Positions 1-7,575 of a DNA stretch of 64,000 nucleotides are shown here, piece by piece. The DNA comes from Brevibacterium sp. XM4083 (GTDB lineage: Bacteria; Actinomycetota; Actinomycetes; Actinomycetales; Brevibacteriaceae). Location of the stretch: the NCBI RefSeq assembly GCF_006489205.2, contig NZ_VFYR02000004.1, positions 394,101 to 458,100 of the forward strand, in the 5' to 3' direction. How positions within the stretch are numbered: position 1 is the first letter of the stretch; the number at the start of each line of letters is the position of its first letter. The notes under the pieces are model-generated. The model saw only the letters and a program-made list of their open reading frames with translations. It did not search any database and had not been told where the DNA came from. The translations under genes and the position numbers were made by a program.

Positions 1-62
1 GCACCGGCGCCGAGCTGCGCAGTGCGCTCAAGCTCAAGTCCGCGTCGTTCACCATGGGGTGA
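1..62 (+). CDS. C-terminal end of a SpoIID/LytB-domain-like protein (partial)
   Basis: Only the last 19 codons are present, read in frame 3 and ending at TGA 60-62. The residues TGAELRSALKLKSASFTMG resemble the end of SpoIID/LytB domains, where a Thr-Gly-x-x-Leu-Arg-Ser-Ala-Leu-x-Leu-Lys/Arg-Ser block is typical. Such domains occur in secreted peptidoglycan-binding or peptidoglycan-cleaving proteins of actinobacteria. The identification rests on this short tail alone, so it is tentative. The gene is cut by the window edge. Confidence 0.45.
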   Translation, partial: TGAELRSALKLKSASFTMG

Positions 63-106
63 GCGGAGGGTTTCAGCACTGCCGGCGCTTGGTGTCCGGC
101 AGAGTC

Positions 107-775
107 CGCTCCGGAGCGCCCACGCTCACGAGCGGCTGAGCCTCGCGAGCTACGGCGCGCGCAGGGACGGCGCCGCCCAGCGGCGACCGAGCGAACGCTA
201 GTGCGCGCGCCACATTGCAGGCCAAAAGTTGAAGCACAGGCGACAAGTCGTGGGGCAATCTTACTTTTGCCCGACATCTGCCCCGTGTCGTGTCGGCAAG
301 TGCCCCGTATTGCGCCGGCATCCGGCGTCCCGCAGAGACCGCTCCGGAGCGCCCACGCTCCCGAGCGGCTGAGCCTCGCGAGCTGCGGCGCGCGCAGGGA
401 AAGCACCGGCCAGCGGCGACCGAGCGAACGCTAGTGCGCACGACAATCTGCAGGCCAAAAGTTGAAGCACAGGCGACAAGTCGTGGGGCAATCTTACTTT
501 TGCCCGACATCTGCCCCGTGTCGTGTCGGCAAGTGCCCCGAATCGCGCCAACCTCTGGCGTCCCGCAGAGACCGCTCCGGGAGGCCCACACACGAGCGGC
601 TGAGCCTCGCGAGCTGCGGCGCGCGCAGGGACGGCCCCGGCCAGTAGCGACCGAGCGAACGTTAGTGCGCGCCACACTGCAGGCCAAAAGTTGAAACGCA
701 GGCGACTAGTCGTGGGGCAATTTCACTTCTGGCCGACATCCGCCCCGTGTCGCGCCTGCGCCGTGCCGATCGCAG
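107..775. repeat. Three tandem copies of a 233-bp non-coding repeat
   Basis: Copies start at 107, 340 and 573, so the period is exactly 233 bp. The third copy diverges and fades near 775. Shared blocks include GAGCGGCTGAGCCTCGCGAG, GACCGAGCGAACG, GCAGGCCAAAAGTTGAA and GTCGTGGGGCAAT. In each copy a GGCCAAAAGT arm (220-229 in copy 1) faces a complementary ACTTTTGCCC arm (263-272). In copy 3 the outer pairs are compensated (GGCC against GGCC), so a hairpin looks conserved. The period is not a multiple of three and the open frames through it are arginine-rich nonsense, so I read it as non-coding. It lies just downstream of the tRNA-Ser 3' end. Function unknown. Confidence 0.85.
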
Positions 776-844
776 CGTGTCAACACACAGACATCGCGTG
801 CCGCTGCAACGATGCCCGTGTCGCGCAGCCGTCCCCGCACGCAG

Positions 845-880
845 AAGCCCCTCACCTGAATCTTCCCAGGTGAGGGGCTT
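845..880 (-). terminator. Hairpin downstream of tRNA-Ser
   Basis: AAGCCCCTCACCTG (845-858) pairs perfectly with CAGGTGAGGGGCTT (867-880) around an 8-nt loop. It lies 9 nt beyond the CCA end of the minus-strand tRNA, as expected for its terminator. No strong U-tract follows. Confidence 0.75.
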
Positions 881-888
881 GTGCTTGC

Positions 889-976
889 TGGCGGAGGATA
901 GGGGATTCGAACCCCTGAGGGCGTTAACCCAACCCGCGTTCCAGGCGAGCGCCATAGGCCACTAGGCGAATCCTCC
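889..976 (-). tRNA. tRNA-Ser, anticodon GGA
   Basis: Read on the minus strand, the acceptor stem GGAGGAT pairs with ATCCTCC, followed by a G discriminator and an encoded CCA (889-891). The anticodon loop reads CTGGAAC, giving GGA, which decodes UCC/UCU. The long variable arm is typical of class II tRNA-Ser. The T-arm GGGGTTCGAATCCCC is canonical. The length with CCA is 88 nt. A 233-bp repeat array lies on its 3' side. Confidence 0.96.
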
Positions 977-1037
977 GCGGATCAGCTTATCGGAGTCGTG
1001 ACCGCAATGCGAAATCGCCGAGGCCCAGTGTGAACCA

Positions 1038-1967
1038 TCACACGACCCGCAGGTGAACGGGCCGCTCGCCCCCATCAGCCGCACCCGCGAGCGCCCGCTC
1101 GTGCTCGGCGACGACCTCGGCGCGCTTCTTCTCGATGCTGCCGTCCCGGATCCACCCGTGCAGCGTCTCCAGCCGCGCGCGGGTCACGGAGTCGACCGGC
1201 AGATACACCGACAGCGTCAGCCGCTGGTTCTCCTGCGCGATGAGCGTGGCCATCGTGAGGTTGAGCGTGCCGACGTAAGGGTTCTCGACGACCTTCGTCC
1301 GGCCCGGCGTCCGCCCGACATTGCCCGAATCCCACAGCGCCCGGAAGTCGGGGTACCGGCTCAGCCGCTCGAGCAGCGGACCCCATGCCGGATCCTCGAG
1401 CGACTCGGCGTACGCCGCCCGCATCTTCGCCACGAGCAGTCGTTTGTGCTCGTCGAGCGGCTGGAAGATCGAGGCCCACTCGGGGTTCTCGTACGCCTGG
1501 ATGACGCAGTTGCGGTCGGCGGGGGCCACCTCGGCGAGATCGGTCGTGAGATACCGTTCGACCTCGTTGTACGCCCGAATGGTGTACGTCGGATCGGTGA
1601 CCATCGCCGGCAGCGGCAGCACCTCGTCGAGCATCATCCGCAGCTGCTCGCCGACCTCCGAGTCGCCGGGATTCGTCGCCCGATCCGGGTATCCGCCGAG
1701 GAGGAAGAGATGCGCGCGCTCCTCCCGGTCGAGCAGCAGCGCCTCGGCGATCGCCTCGAGCACCGACTCGGAGGGGTGGACCTCCCGCCCCTGCTCAAGC
1801 CACGTGTACCAACTCGTGCCGATGTTCGCGAGCACCGCGACCTCTTCGCGCCGCAGACCCGGCACCCGCCGCCTCGTCCCCTTCGCCAGCCCCACGTCGC
1901 AGGGCCGCACGCGATCGCGCCGCGACCGCAGGAACCGCCCCAGCTCACTTGTCCTCTCCTGTGCCAT
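1038..1967 (-). CDS. Helix-turn-helix regulator with MmyB-like ligand-binding domain
   Basis: This 309-residue cytoplasmic regulator has an N-terminal XRE-type HTH (about residues 8-75). It includes the hallmark RVPGLRREEVAVLANIGTSWYTWLEQGR, here with the recognition-helix segment WYTWLEQGR. A roughly 190-residue C-terminal domain of the MmyB type (PAS-like fold, possible small-molecule binding) follows. The ATG at 1967 was chosen because it opens the conserved N-terminus (MAQERTSELGRFLRSRR). Longer in-frame starts add unrelated sequence over the divergent promoter. A GACAAT hexamer lies 6 nt before the ATG, so the mRNA may be leaderless. It is divergent from the MFS exporter at 2069, and in this family the regulator usually represses its neighbour. 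The ligand is unknown. Confidence 0.85.
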   Translation of the reverse strand: MAQERTSELGRFLRSRRDRVRPCDVGLAKGTRRRVPGLRREEVAVLANIGTSWYTWLEQGREVHPSESVLEAIAEALLLDREERAHLFLLGGYPDRATNPGDSEVGEQLRMMLDEVLPLPAMVTDPTYTIRAYNEVERYLTTDLAEVAPADRNCVIQAYENPEWASIFQPLDEHKRLLVAKMRAAYAESLEDPAWGPLLERLSRYPDFRALWDSGNVGRTPGRTKVVENPYVGTLNLTMATLIAQENQRLTLSVYLPVDSVTRARLETLHGWIRDGSIEKKRAEVVAEHERALAGAADGGERPVHLRVV

Positions 1968-2068
1968 GCCCTCATTGTCCGCCCACTCCCCCGCCCGCAT
2001 CCAGGTGGCGCGACCACCACCATGAGCACGCCCTCCCACCCTGGTCACCGCGGCCGAACAATGGGAGC
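1968..2068. promoter_or_regulatory. Divergent promoter region between HTH regulator and MFS gene
   Basis: This 101-bp gap carries a -10-like GACAAT (minus strand, 1974-1979) exactly 6 nt before the regulator ATG. It also carries AACAAT (plus strand, 2057-2062) exactly 6 nt before the MFS ATG. The symmetry suggests two leaderless or near-leaderless transcripts. The GGGAG before the MFS start could also act as a ribosome-binding site. No clear operator dyad was seen. Confidence 0.45.
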
Positions 2069-3586
2069 ATGAGAATCTCTCCCGGTGCCGCCACGGCAGA
2101 ATCGAGTGCTCCCGTCCACAACGACAACCCCGCCGAGGCGACCGCCCCGACCGCATCAACGACGCAGCCGCCATCGCGCCGCCAACCGACCGCAGCCTCG
2201 GAGTCCGAGGCGACTCTGTGGCCGCTGCACGTCGGCGCGTTCCTCGCGACCTACATTTTCTCCGTCTCGAACATCGCGATCCCCGCCGTCAAGGCCGACC
2301 TCGGCGCCGGGGACTCCGCCTCCGCCCTCGTCGTCGGCCTGTTCTCCGCATCGTTCGCCGCCGGGCTCATCCTCAGCGGCCGCATCGGCGACCGCTTCGG
2401 CCGGCGTCGCCTCTTCACGATCGGCACGGCCGCCCTCGTCATCGTCTCCCTCGCCGTGGGCCTCGCCCCGGGGACGGCCGCGCTCCTCGTCGCCCGCACC
2501 GGCCAGGGCCTGGCCGCGGCACTGATGATGCCGCAGATCCTCGCGAGCATCCAGCACGCGTTGGCCGGTGCGGCGCGGCTGCGGGCGATCAGCCTCTTCG
2601 GGGCGTTCTCCGGGGTCGGCACCGTCAGCGGTCAGGTCATCGGCGGCGGCCTCATCTCCCTCTTCGGTGCGACGTGGGGCTGGCGCGCGGCGTTCCTCAG
2701 CTGCGCCGTCGTCGCCCTCGCCGCCTTCCTCGGCTCGCTCAGGCTCACCGAGTCACGGACGCCTCATCCGGTGCCGCTCGACCTGCTCGGCGCGGGACTG
2801 CTCGGCATCGGCATGCTCTGCCTCGTCATCGGCCTCGCCCTCGGACCGGTGACCGGGTGGCTGCCGCTGCCCGCGATCCTCCTCGTCACGGCCATCCTCG
2901 CCGTCGGCGCGTTCATCGCCTGGCAGGCCCGCGCCGAGGCGACCGACCGCCATCCGCTCATCCCCCCGCAGGTCGTGCGCATGCCGGCGGCATGGGTCGG
3001 CATGATCATGTCGTTCGTCTTCTTCGGCGGGTTCGGCACGTTCATGTACAACTTCGCGCAGACGAGCCAGACCGGTCACCACGATCCCGCCTACATCTCC
3101 GGGCTCACCCTGGGCCTCTTCGCCGCGGCCTTCCTCCTCACCTCGCTCGCCGTCCCCCGCGTCGTCCGGCGGCTCACCGGCCCGGGCACGATGCTGCTCG
3201 GCACGCTGCTCCAGGTCATCGGCCTGCTCGGGGTGGCCTGGGTGGCCGCAGCCGCCGGCGAGGCCTTCAACCTGTGGATCCAGCTGCCCTCGCTCTTCCT
3301 CGGCGTCGGTCAGGCGCTGCAGTTCGGTCCGCTCGTCGGCACGGTCGTCAGCGCCGTGCCCGACCGGGTGGCGGGCCTGAGCGGCGGACTCATTGCGACG
3401 ATGCAGCAGGCGGGCATCGCCGTGGGTGTCGCCCTCCTCGGTGCGCTCTTCCACGCGGTGGCGGCCGGCTTCGGCTTCGACACGGCCTTCGCGGTCGCGA
3501 GCCTCGCCCAGATCGGGATGAGCGTGATCTTCGGCATCGGCGCCCTCGTCCTGCTCCGCGAAGCGAGGCGGACGATCGCAGCCTGA
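2069..3586 (+). CDS. MFS drug exporter, DHA2-like
   Basis: This 505-residue integral membrane protein of the major facilitator superfamily has about 14 hydrophobic segments. The MFS motif A is present as GRIGDRFGRRRLF between helices 2 and 3, as in proton-coupled drug efflux pumps. The first 45 residues are a polar Ala/Pro/Ser-rich cytoplasmic tail. The start at 2069 was chosen because an in-frame upstream extension would run into the divergent regulator gene. GGGAG lies just before it. It is convergent with the MacB-like operon, from which a strong hairpin separates it. Export of toxic small molecules under the control of the divergent HTH regulator is likely. The substrate cannot be read from the sequence. 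Confidence 0.85.
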   Translation: MRISPGAATAESSAPVHNDNPAEATAPTASTTQPPSRRQPTAASESEATLWPLHVGAFLATYIFSVSNIAIPAVKADLGAGDSASALVVGLFSASFAAGLILSGRIGDRFGRRRLFTIGTAALVIVSLAVGLAPGTAALLVARTGQGLAAALMMPQILASIQHALAGAARLRAISLFGAFSGVGTVSGQVIGGGLISLFGATWGWRAAFLSCAVVALAAFLGSLRLTESRTPHPVPLDLLGAGLLGIGMLCLVIGLALGPVTGWLPLPAILLVTAILAVGAFIAWQARAEATDRHPLIPPQVVRMPAAWVGMIMSFVFFGGFGTFMYNFAQTSQTGHHDPAYISGLTLGLFAAAFLLTSLAVPRVVRRLTGPGTMLLGTLLQVIGLLGVAWVAAAAGEAFNLWIQLPSLFLGVGQALQFGPLVGTVVSAVPDRVAGLSGGLIATMQQAGIAVGVALLGALFHAVAAGFGFDTAFAVASLAQIGMSVIFGIGALVLLREARRTIAA

Positions 3587-3678
3587 GCGCTGCTGGACGC
3601 CGGATCGCCTCGGCCGCGGCGCTAACCGTCTGAGCGTTCCGAACTAGCCCAGCGCGGGTGCACCGGCCGGAAACCACC

Positions 3679-3713
3679 GCGAGCCCGGACCGATCGTCTC
3701 GGTCCGGGCTCGC
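3679..3713. terminator. Bidirectional terminator hairpin
   Basis: GCGAGCCCGGACCGA (3679-3693) pairs with TCGGTCCGGGCTCGC (3699-3713), a 15-bp perfect stem with a 5-nt loop. It lies between the convergent MFS gene and the ABC permease gene and can serve both strands. Confidence 0.8.
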
Positions 3714-3803
3714 TGGGCTCGTCGGGCCCGCAGCAGTCACAGGGCTCGCAGCAGTCACCAGACGCATGGCTCCATTCGCCGGACTCTTGCTTCCCGCCGG
3801 GCG

Positions 3804-5003
3804 CTACGCCCTGATGGCGTCGATGATGCGCACCCGCATCGCCACGAGCGCGGGGACGAGTCCGGCGAGCGCTCCGATCCCGATCGACACGAGCATGCCG
3901 ACGATGACGGCGGAGAACGGCACCTGCGGGGTGACCATGCCGTCGAAGAGCACCTGCCCGACAATCGGGGCCTTGAGCACGAGGACGGCGATGAGCACGC
4001 CGATCGCGCCGGCAACGGTCGTCGCGACGACGCTCTCCATCATCACGGAGAAGAAGATCCGCCGGCTCGTCGCGCCGAAGGAGCGGCGGATGCCGATCTC
4101 CCTGATCCGCTGCTGGATCGTCACCATCGAGATGTTGATGAGCCCGAGCATGCCCATGAAGAGGATGAGGATGCTGATGGCCAGGAGGACGTTCTGCACG
4201 GGGCCGAGAGCGCCGGCGGCGTCCTCGGCGAAATCGCTGCGATAGCTGTCGATGGTGTACCCGGGAAGCTGCCGCTTGAGGTCGGAGGTGACCTGCTTGC
4301 TCAGCTGCTGCGCGACGTCCGGGGGCAGCCACATCTCGAACTCGGTGGGACGGGAGACCGTCGGTCCGAACTTCTCCGCCTGCGCGCTCAGCGCGTAGAA
4401 GGTGCCCATCTCCGCATAGCTCGGGCTGGCGACCGACCCGATGACGGTCGCCACTCCCGCCTGATGCCCGGGCAGGTCGACGGTCGCAGGAAGCGCACCG
4501 GCATCGAGGCCGTACTGGTCGAGGAACACCTGATCGGCGACGATCGCCGGGGCCATGTTCTCGGCGTCGGCCGCGGTGAACCATCGTCCGTGCTCGACCC
4601 GCACCCTGTGCATGACCTCGTAGTCGGCATCGACGATGGTCAGCGTCGCGTCGATGCTGCCCGTCGGGCTCTGCAGCCGCAGCTCCGACTGCCCGGTCGC
4701 TGACACGTAGTCGATGTCGAAGCGGCTCTGAGCCTGCTCGATCGCGTCGGAGATCTTCTCCGCGTCTGCCGCACTCGTCTCGCCGCTGGGGCTGACCACC
4801 GAGAACATGTACGTCGAATCACGACCGCCAGAGCGCTCGAAGTCGTCGACGAGTCCCTTCTGCATCATGTTGCCGAAGCCGACGACGAGGGTGAGGCCGC
4901 AGACGGCGACCCCGACGCCGATGAGCGACATGAGGACCCGGACCTTGTGGACGCGCAGCTCCTGCCAGGCCTCGACGATCGAGGCGAGGAATGCTGAGAT
5001 CAT
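3804..5003 (-). CDS. MacB/FtsX-type ABC transporter permease
   Basis: This 399-residue permease has one N-terminal membrane helix (about residues 22-48), a long extracellular MacB_PCD-like domain (about 50-270) and three C-terminal helices of the FtsX fold. The conserved stretch around QQRIREIGIRRSFGA lies before the penultimate helices, as in MacB. It partners the ATPase whose gene overlaps it by 4 bp and the adaptor further upstream. Such trios (MacAB-like) act as mechanotransmission exporters of peptides or toxins, or in envelope stress in Gram-positive bacteria. The stop codon is TAG. The substrate is not evident. No two-component system is adjacent. Confidence 0.88.
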   Translation of the reverse strand: MISAFLASIVEAWQELRVHKVRVLMSLIGVGVAVCGLTLVVGFGNMMQKGLVDDFERSGGRDSTYMFSVVSPSGETSAADAEKISDAIEQAQSRFDIDYVSATGQSELRLQSPTGSIDATLTIVDADYEVMHRVRVEHGRWFTAADAENMAPAIVADQVFLDQYGLDAGALPATVDLPGHQAGVATVIGSVASPSYAEMGTFYALSAQAEKFGPTVSRPTEFEMWLPPDVAQQLSKQVTSDLKRQLPGYTIDSYRSDFAEDAAGALGPVQNVLLAISILILFMGMLGLINISMVTIQQRIREIGIRRSFGATSRRIFFSVMMESVVATTVAGAIGVLIAVLVLKAPIVGQVLFDGMVTPQVPFSAVIVGMLVSIGIGALAGLVPALVAMRVRIIDAIRA

Positions 5004-5809
5004 CGGGCACCTCCTGCCGCGGGCGCGCCGGAGAGCGCCTGCGCCGTCGCGTCGTCGCGGATCGCCTGGAGCTCGCCCCGGTGGAGGGCGTAGCGGCGGG
5101 AGGCCATGTTCGCGATGCTGAGGTCGTGGGTGATCGTGATGAGCGCGGCTCCCGACTCGCGGGTGATCCCGTCGAGGAGGCCCATGACGGTCTTGCCGGT
5201 CTCGACGTCGAGGGCGCCGGTCGGCTCATCGGCGAGGACGAGCTTGGGCCGGCGGACGAGGGCGCGGGCGATCGCAACCCGCTGCTGCTCACCACCGGAG
5301 AGCCGGTTCGGCTTCGCATCGATCCGGTCGCCGAGACCGAGACGCCCGAGCATCTCGGCAGCGATCCTCCGACGGTTCCGGAATTCGCTGCCGGTGCCGT
5401 ACATGAGCGGCGCCTCGACGTTCTCGACGGCGGTGCGGCCGGGCAGGAGGTTGAACTGCTGGAAGACGAACCCGATGTCCCGGCCTCGCGTCTTCGCCGC
5501 CCGGTTGCGGGGAATCGACTGCACCGGCTCCCCGTTGAAGTCCATCTCCCCTGCCGTCGGCAGGTCGAGGAGGCCGAGGATGTTGAGCAGCGTCGATTTG
5601 CCGGTGCCCGAGCGCCCGACGATGCCGATGTGCTCACCCGACCGAACGTCGAGGTTGATGTCGGAGAGGATCGTCAGCAGCTTGCCCTCACCGATGGGCA
5701 CGGTGCGGGCGACGTGGCGCAGGGAGAGCAGAGGCGCCGAGGCGGCCGTGGCCTCCTCTGCTGCTGGTGCGGTTCCGGGCGGGGCGGGGATGTCTGGCGT
5801 CGCCCCCAT
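5000..5809 (-). CDS. MacB-type ABC transporter ATP-binding protein
   Basis: This 269-residue cytoplasmic ATPase energises the neighbouring FtsX-type permease. All motifs are intact: Walker A GRSGTGKST, Q-loop FVFQQFNLLPG, signature [15 protein letters not shown], Walker B LVLADEP and switch His in ITITHD. The LADEPTGALD segment is typical of the LolD/MacB/FtsE subfamily. A 33-residue Ala/Pro-rich N-terminal extension precedes the domain. The stop overlaps the permease ATG by 4 bp, and the ATG overlaps the adaptor stop by one base, so the three genes form one coupled operon. Confidence 0.92.
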   Translation of the reverse strand: MGATPDIPAPPGTAPAAEEATAASAPLLSLRHVARTVPIGEGKLLTILSDINLDVRSGEHIGIVGRSGTGKSTLLNILGLLDLPTAGEMDFNGEPVQSIPRNRAAKTRGRDIGFVFQQFNLLPGRTAVENVEAPLMYGTGSEFRNRRRIAAEMLGRLGLGDRIDAKPNRLSGGEQQRVAIARALVRRPKLVLADEPTGALDVETGKTVMGLLDGITRESGAALITITHDLSIANMASRRYALHRGELQAIRDDATAQALSGAPAAGGAR

Positions 5810-6879
5810 CAGAAGTCGAACTCTTCGCCGCCGGACATGTCGTCCTCGTCCTCGGGCTCGGTGCCGGGAACGAACTCCTCGATCTCCTCACCCTCCTCGA
5901 GACCGGACTTCACCTCGACCATCGCGCCGTCGTTGAGGCCGAGCTCGACCGGACGCTCCTCCTGGCTGCCGTCCTCAGAGACGACCCAGACGGTGCCGGA
6001 GTCGGTGACTCCGCGCACCGCGGTGACGGGGACGACGAGGACGTCGTCGGCACTGCCCGCCTCGACGGTCATCGTCAGGGCGAGTCCGTTGTAGACCGTC
6101 TGCTTGTCCGGGATTCCGCAGATGAGCTTCGGCCCGTCTCCGGAACCGGCGGCTCCTGTCCCGCCGTCCTCGGGCATGGTGCCGTCCTCGGCACCGGCGT
6201 CCTCGGGCTTGGGCGCGCTCTTGACCGAGGACCCCTGGTCGAGGCGCAGGGCCGTGCAGTCGAAGGGCTCGGGGCCGTCGGTGATGGCGATCGACGCGGT
6301 CTCCGGGAGCTTCGGCACCCGGTAGAGGTCGACGGCGGGGATGTCGGCCTGGGCGGTGAAGGAGTCCTTGAGCAGCTGCGTGACCTCGGTGTCGGCGGTC
6401 ACGGTGTCGTTCTTCTCGACCGCGAAGTCGCCGACGGTGCCGTCGTCGGGAGCGACGACCGTGTGATAGCTCGGCTTGGGTGCCGGGGCAGCGGGAGCCT
6501 CCTGCCCGTCGCCTGCGGCGTCGGATGCGTCACCGGCGGCAGCCTCGGCGGGCTGGCCTTCGCTTCTCACCTGGAACAGCTGGGCGCCCTTGAGCACCTC
6601 GTCGCCGGGCTGGACGAAGAAGTGGTTGACGGTGCCCTCACGTCCGGCCTTGACCGCGGTCGGCTTGTCGACGGCGATCGTGCCCTTGAGCTCGAGGGTG
6701 TTGGCGATCGATCCGCGTTCGGCGAAGACCGAGGAGCCGACCGGCTCACCCGTCGCCGAGGCGGCGTCGAAGCCATCCTCGGGCGCCGGTTTGAAGGCGA
6801 TCCAGGCGAGGATCGCGGCGATGACGACGAGGACGAAGAGGAAGGCGCTGGGCAGGATGACGCGGCGGAAGATCTGCAT
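5809..6879 (-). CDS. Membrane-fusion-like adaptor of ABC exporter
   Basis: This 356-residue protein has a single N-terminal membrane anchor (about residues 7-28) followed by an extracytoplasmic region of the HlyD/MacA kind. A split biotinyl-lipoyl-like domain is suggested by VKAGREGTVNHFFVQPGDEV and VVAPDDGTVGDFAVEKND on either side of a low-complexity insert. It ends in a very acidic tail (EEGEEIEEFVPGTEPEDEDD). It is the first gene of the operon and has AAGGA just upstream of its ATG. Gram-positive adaptors of this type are thought to deliver substrates to, or gate, MacB-like permeases across the thick wall. Confidence 0.8.
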   Translation of the reverse strand: MQIFRRVILPSAFLFVLVVIAAILAWIAFKPAPEDGFDAASATGEPVGSSVFAERGSIANTLELKGTIAVDKPTAVKAGREGTVNHFFVQPGDEVLKGAQLFQVRSEGQPAEAAAGDASDAAGDGQEAPAAPAPKPSYHTVVAPDDGTVGDFAVEKNDTVTADTEVTQLLKDSFTAQADIPAVDLYRVPKLPETASIAITDGPEPFDCTALRLDQGSSVKSAPKPEDAGAEDGTMPEDGGTGAAGSGDGPKLICGIPDKQTVYNGLALTMTVEAGSADDVLVVPVTAVRGVTDSGTVWVVSEDGSQEERPVELGLNDGAMVEVKSGLEEGEEIEEFVPGTEPEDEDDMSGGEEFDF

Positions 6880-7149
6880 GGTTCCTTAGACGGCGGGGAT
6901 CGGGGACGGGGATCGACGGGAAGGACACTCCACCCTAAGCAGAGGTCACACCATCTGCAGTTGCGACGGGGTCACGAGGTGATAACACTGTGGTCTCGGC
7001 CGGTGACGTCGCCCACACGCGCAGCGGCGGAAAAGTTTCTCGAAGTTTTCCTCGCCACCCTGTCGATCCGCTCTAGGCTTGTTCGACGTAGTGCATGAGA
7101 GGGTCTCGACCGGGACTCTCCGAGGTTCATCTGACTGCTAGGAGTCATC
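6880..7149. other. Intergenic region between ABC operon and DGPF/sigma operon
   Basis: This 270-bp divergent spacer holds the leader of the ABC operon at the left, a more AT-rich stretch around 6950-7060, and the candidate ECF-type promoter at 7061-7087. I see no further gene. Confidence 0.6.
7061..7087 (+). promoter_or_regulatory. Candidate ECF42-type promoter
   Basis: TGTCGA at 7061-7066 is followed after exactly 17 bp by CGAC at 7084-7087. As I recall, the ECF42 group recognises TGTCGA in the -35 and CG(A/T)C in the -10 region. The match lies 62 bp before the DGPF gene that leads the sigma-factor operon, which suggests autoregulation. A housekeeping-like TAGGCT (7074-7079) overlaps it. 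Confidence 0.6.
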
Positions 7150-7575
7150 ATGAAGTACATGCTCATCATGCGGGCCGTCGACCAGGCCGCCGTCGACGCC
7201 TTCGAACAGGCCGATTTCAACGAGGTCATCGCCGCCATGGGACGGTACAACGAATCGATGATCGAGGCCGGTGTCCTCGCCGACGGCGCCGGACTCACCG
7301 ACGCCTCGGAGGGCGCGGTCGTCGACTTCAGCGAGGACGATCCCGTCGTCACCGACGGCCCCTACGGGGAGCTGCGTGAGCTCTTCAACGGATTCTGGAT
7401 GGTCGAGGTCTCCTCGCAGGAGGAGGCCGTCGAATGGGCCAAGCGCGCACCGTTGGGCGCCGGCTCCCAGATCGAGGTCCGCCGCGTCACCGGGCCCGAC
7501 GACTTCCCCCAGGACAACGAATGGGTGCAGAAGGAACAGGAGTGGATCGCCGAGGGCCGGCTCGCCGGGAACTGA
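7150..7575 (+). CDS. DGPF-domain (YCII-related) protein
   Basis: This 141-residue cytoplasmic protein belongs to the YCII superfamily. It opens with MKYMLIMRAVDQ and contains the DGP(Y/F)xELxELFNGF(W/Y) signature (TDGPYGELRELFNGFW) that names the DGPF proteins. These small ferredoxin-like-fold proteins are conserved partners of ECF42 sigma factors. Their biochemical role is unclear. The start has AGGAG 5 nt upstream. Its TGA overlaps the ATG of the sigma gene by one base, so translation is coupled. Only one DGPF gene is present here, whereas some genomes carry several. Confidence 0.88.
   Translation: MKYMLIMRAVDQAAVDAFEQADFNEVIAAMGRYNESMIEAGVLADGAGLTDASEGAVVDFSEDDPVVTDGPYGELRELFNGFWMVEVSSQEEAVEWAKRAPLGAGSQIEVRRVTGPDDFPQDNEWVQKEQEWIAEGRLAGN

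Noticed and set aside
73..955. Arg/Ala-rich open frames on both strands across the 233-bp repeats
   Set aside because: They are by-products of GC-rich repeats. The 233-bp period shifts the frame at each copy, there are no ribosome-binding sites, and part overlaps the tRNA.
889..976. tRNA-Ser as an attachment site of an integrated element
   Set aside because: No integrase gene or second copy of the tRNA 3' end was seen in the window. The adjacent repeats alone do not show integration.
1949..2068. Longer N-terminus for the MFS exporter from 1949
   Set aside because: It would run into the divergent regulator's coding start and adds 40 residues with no family match.
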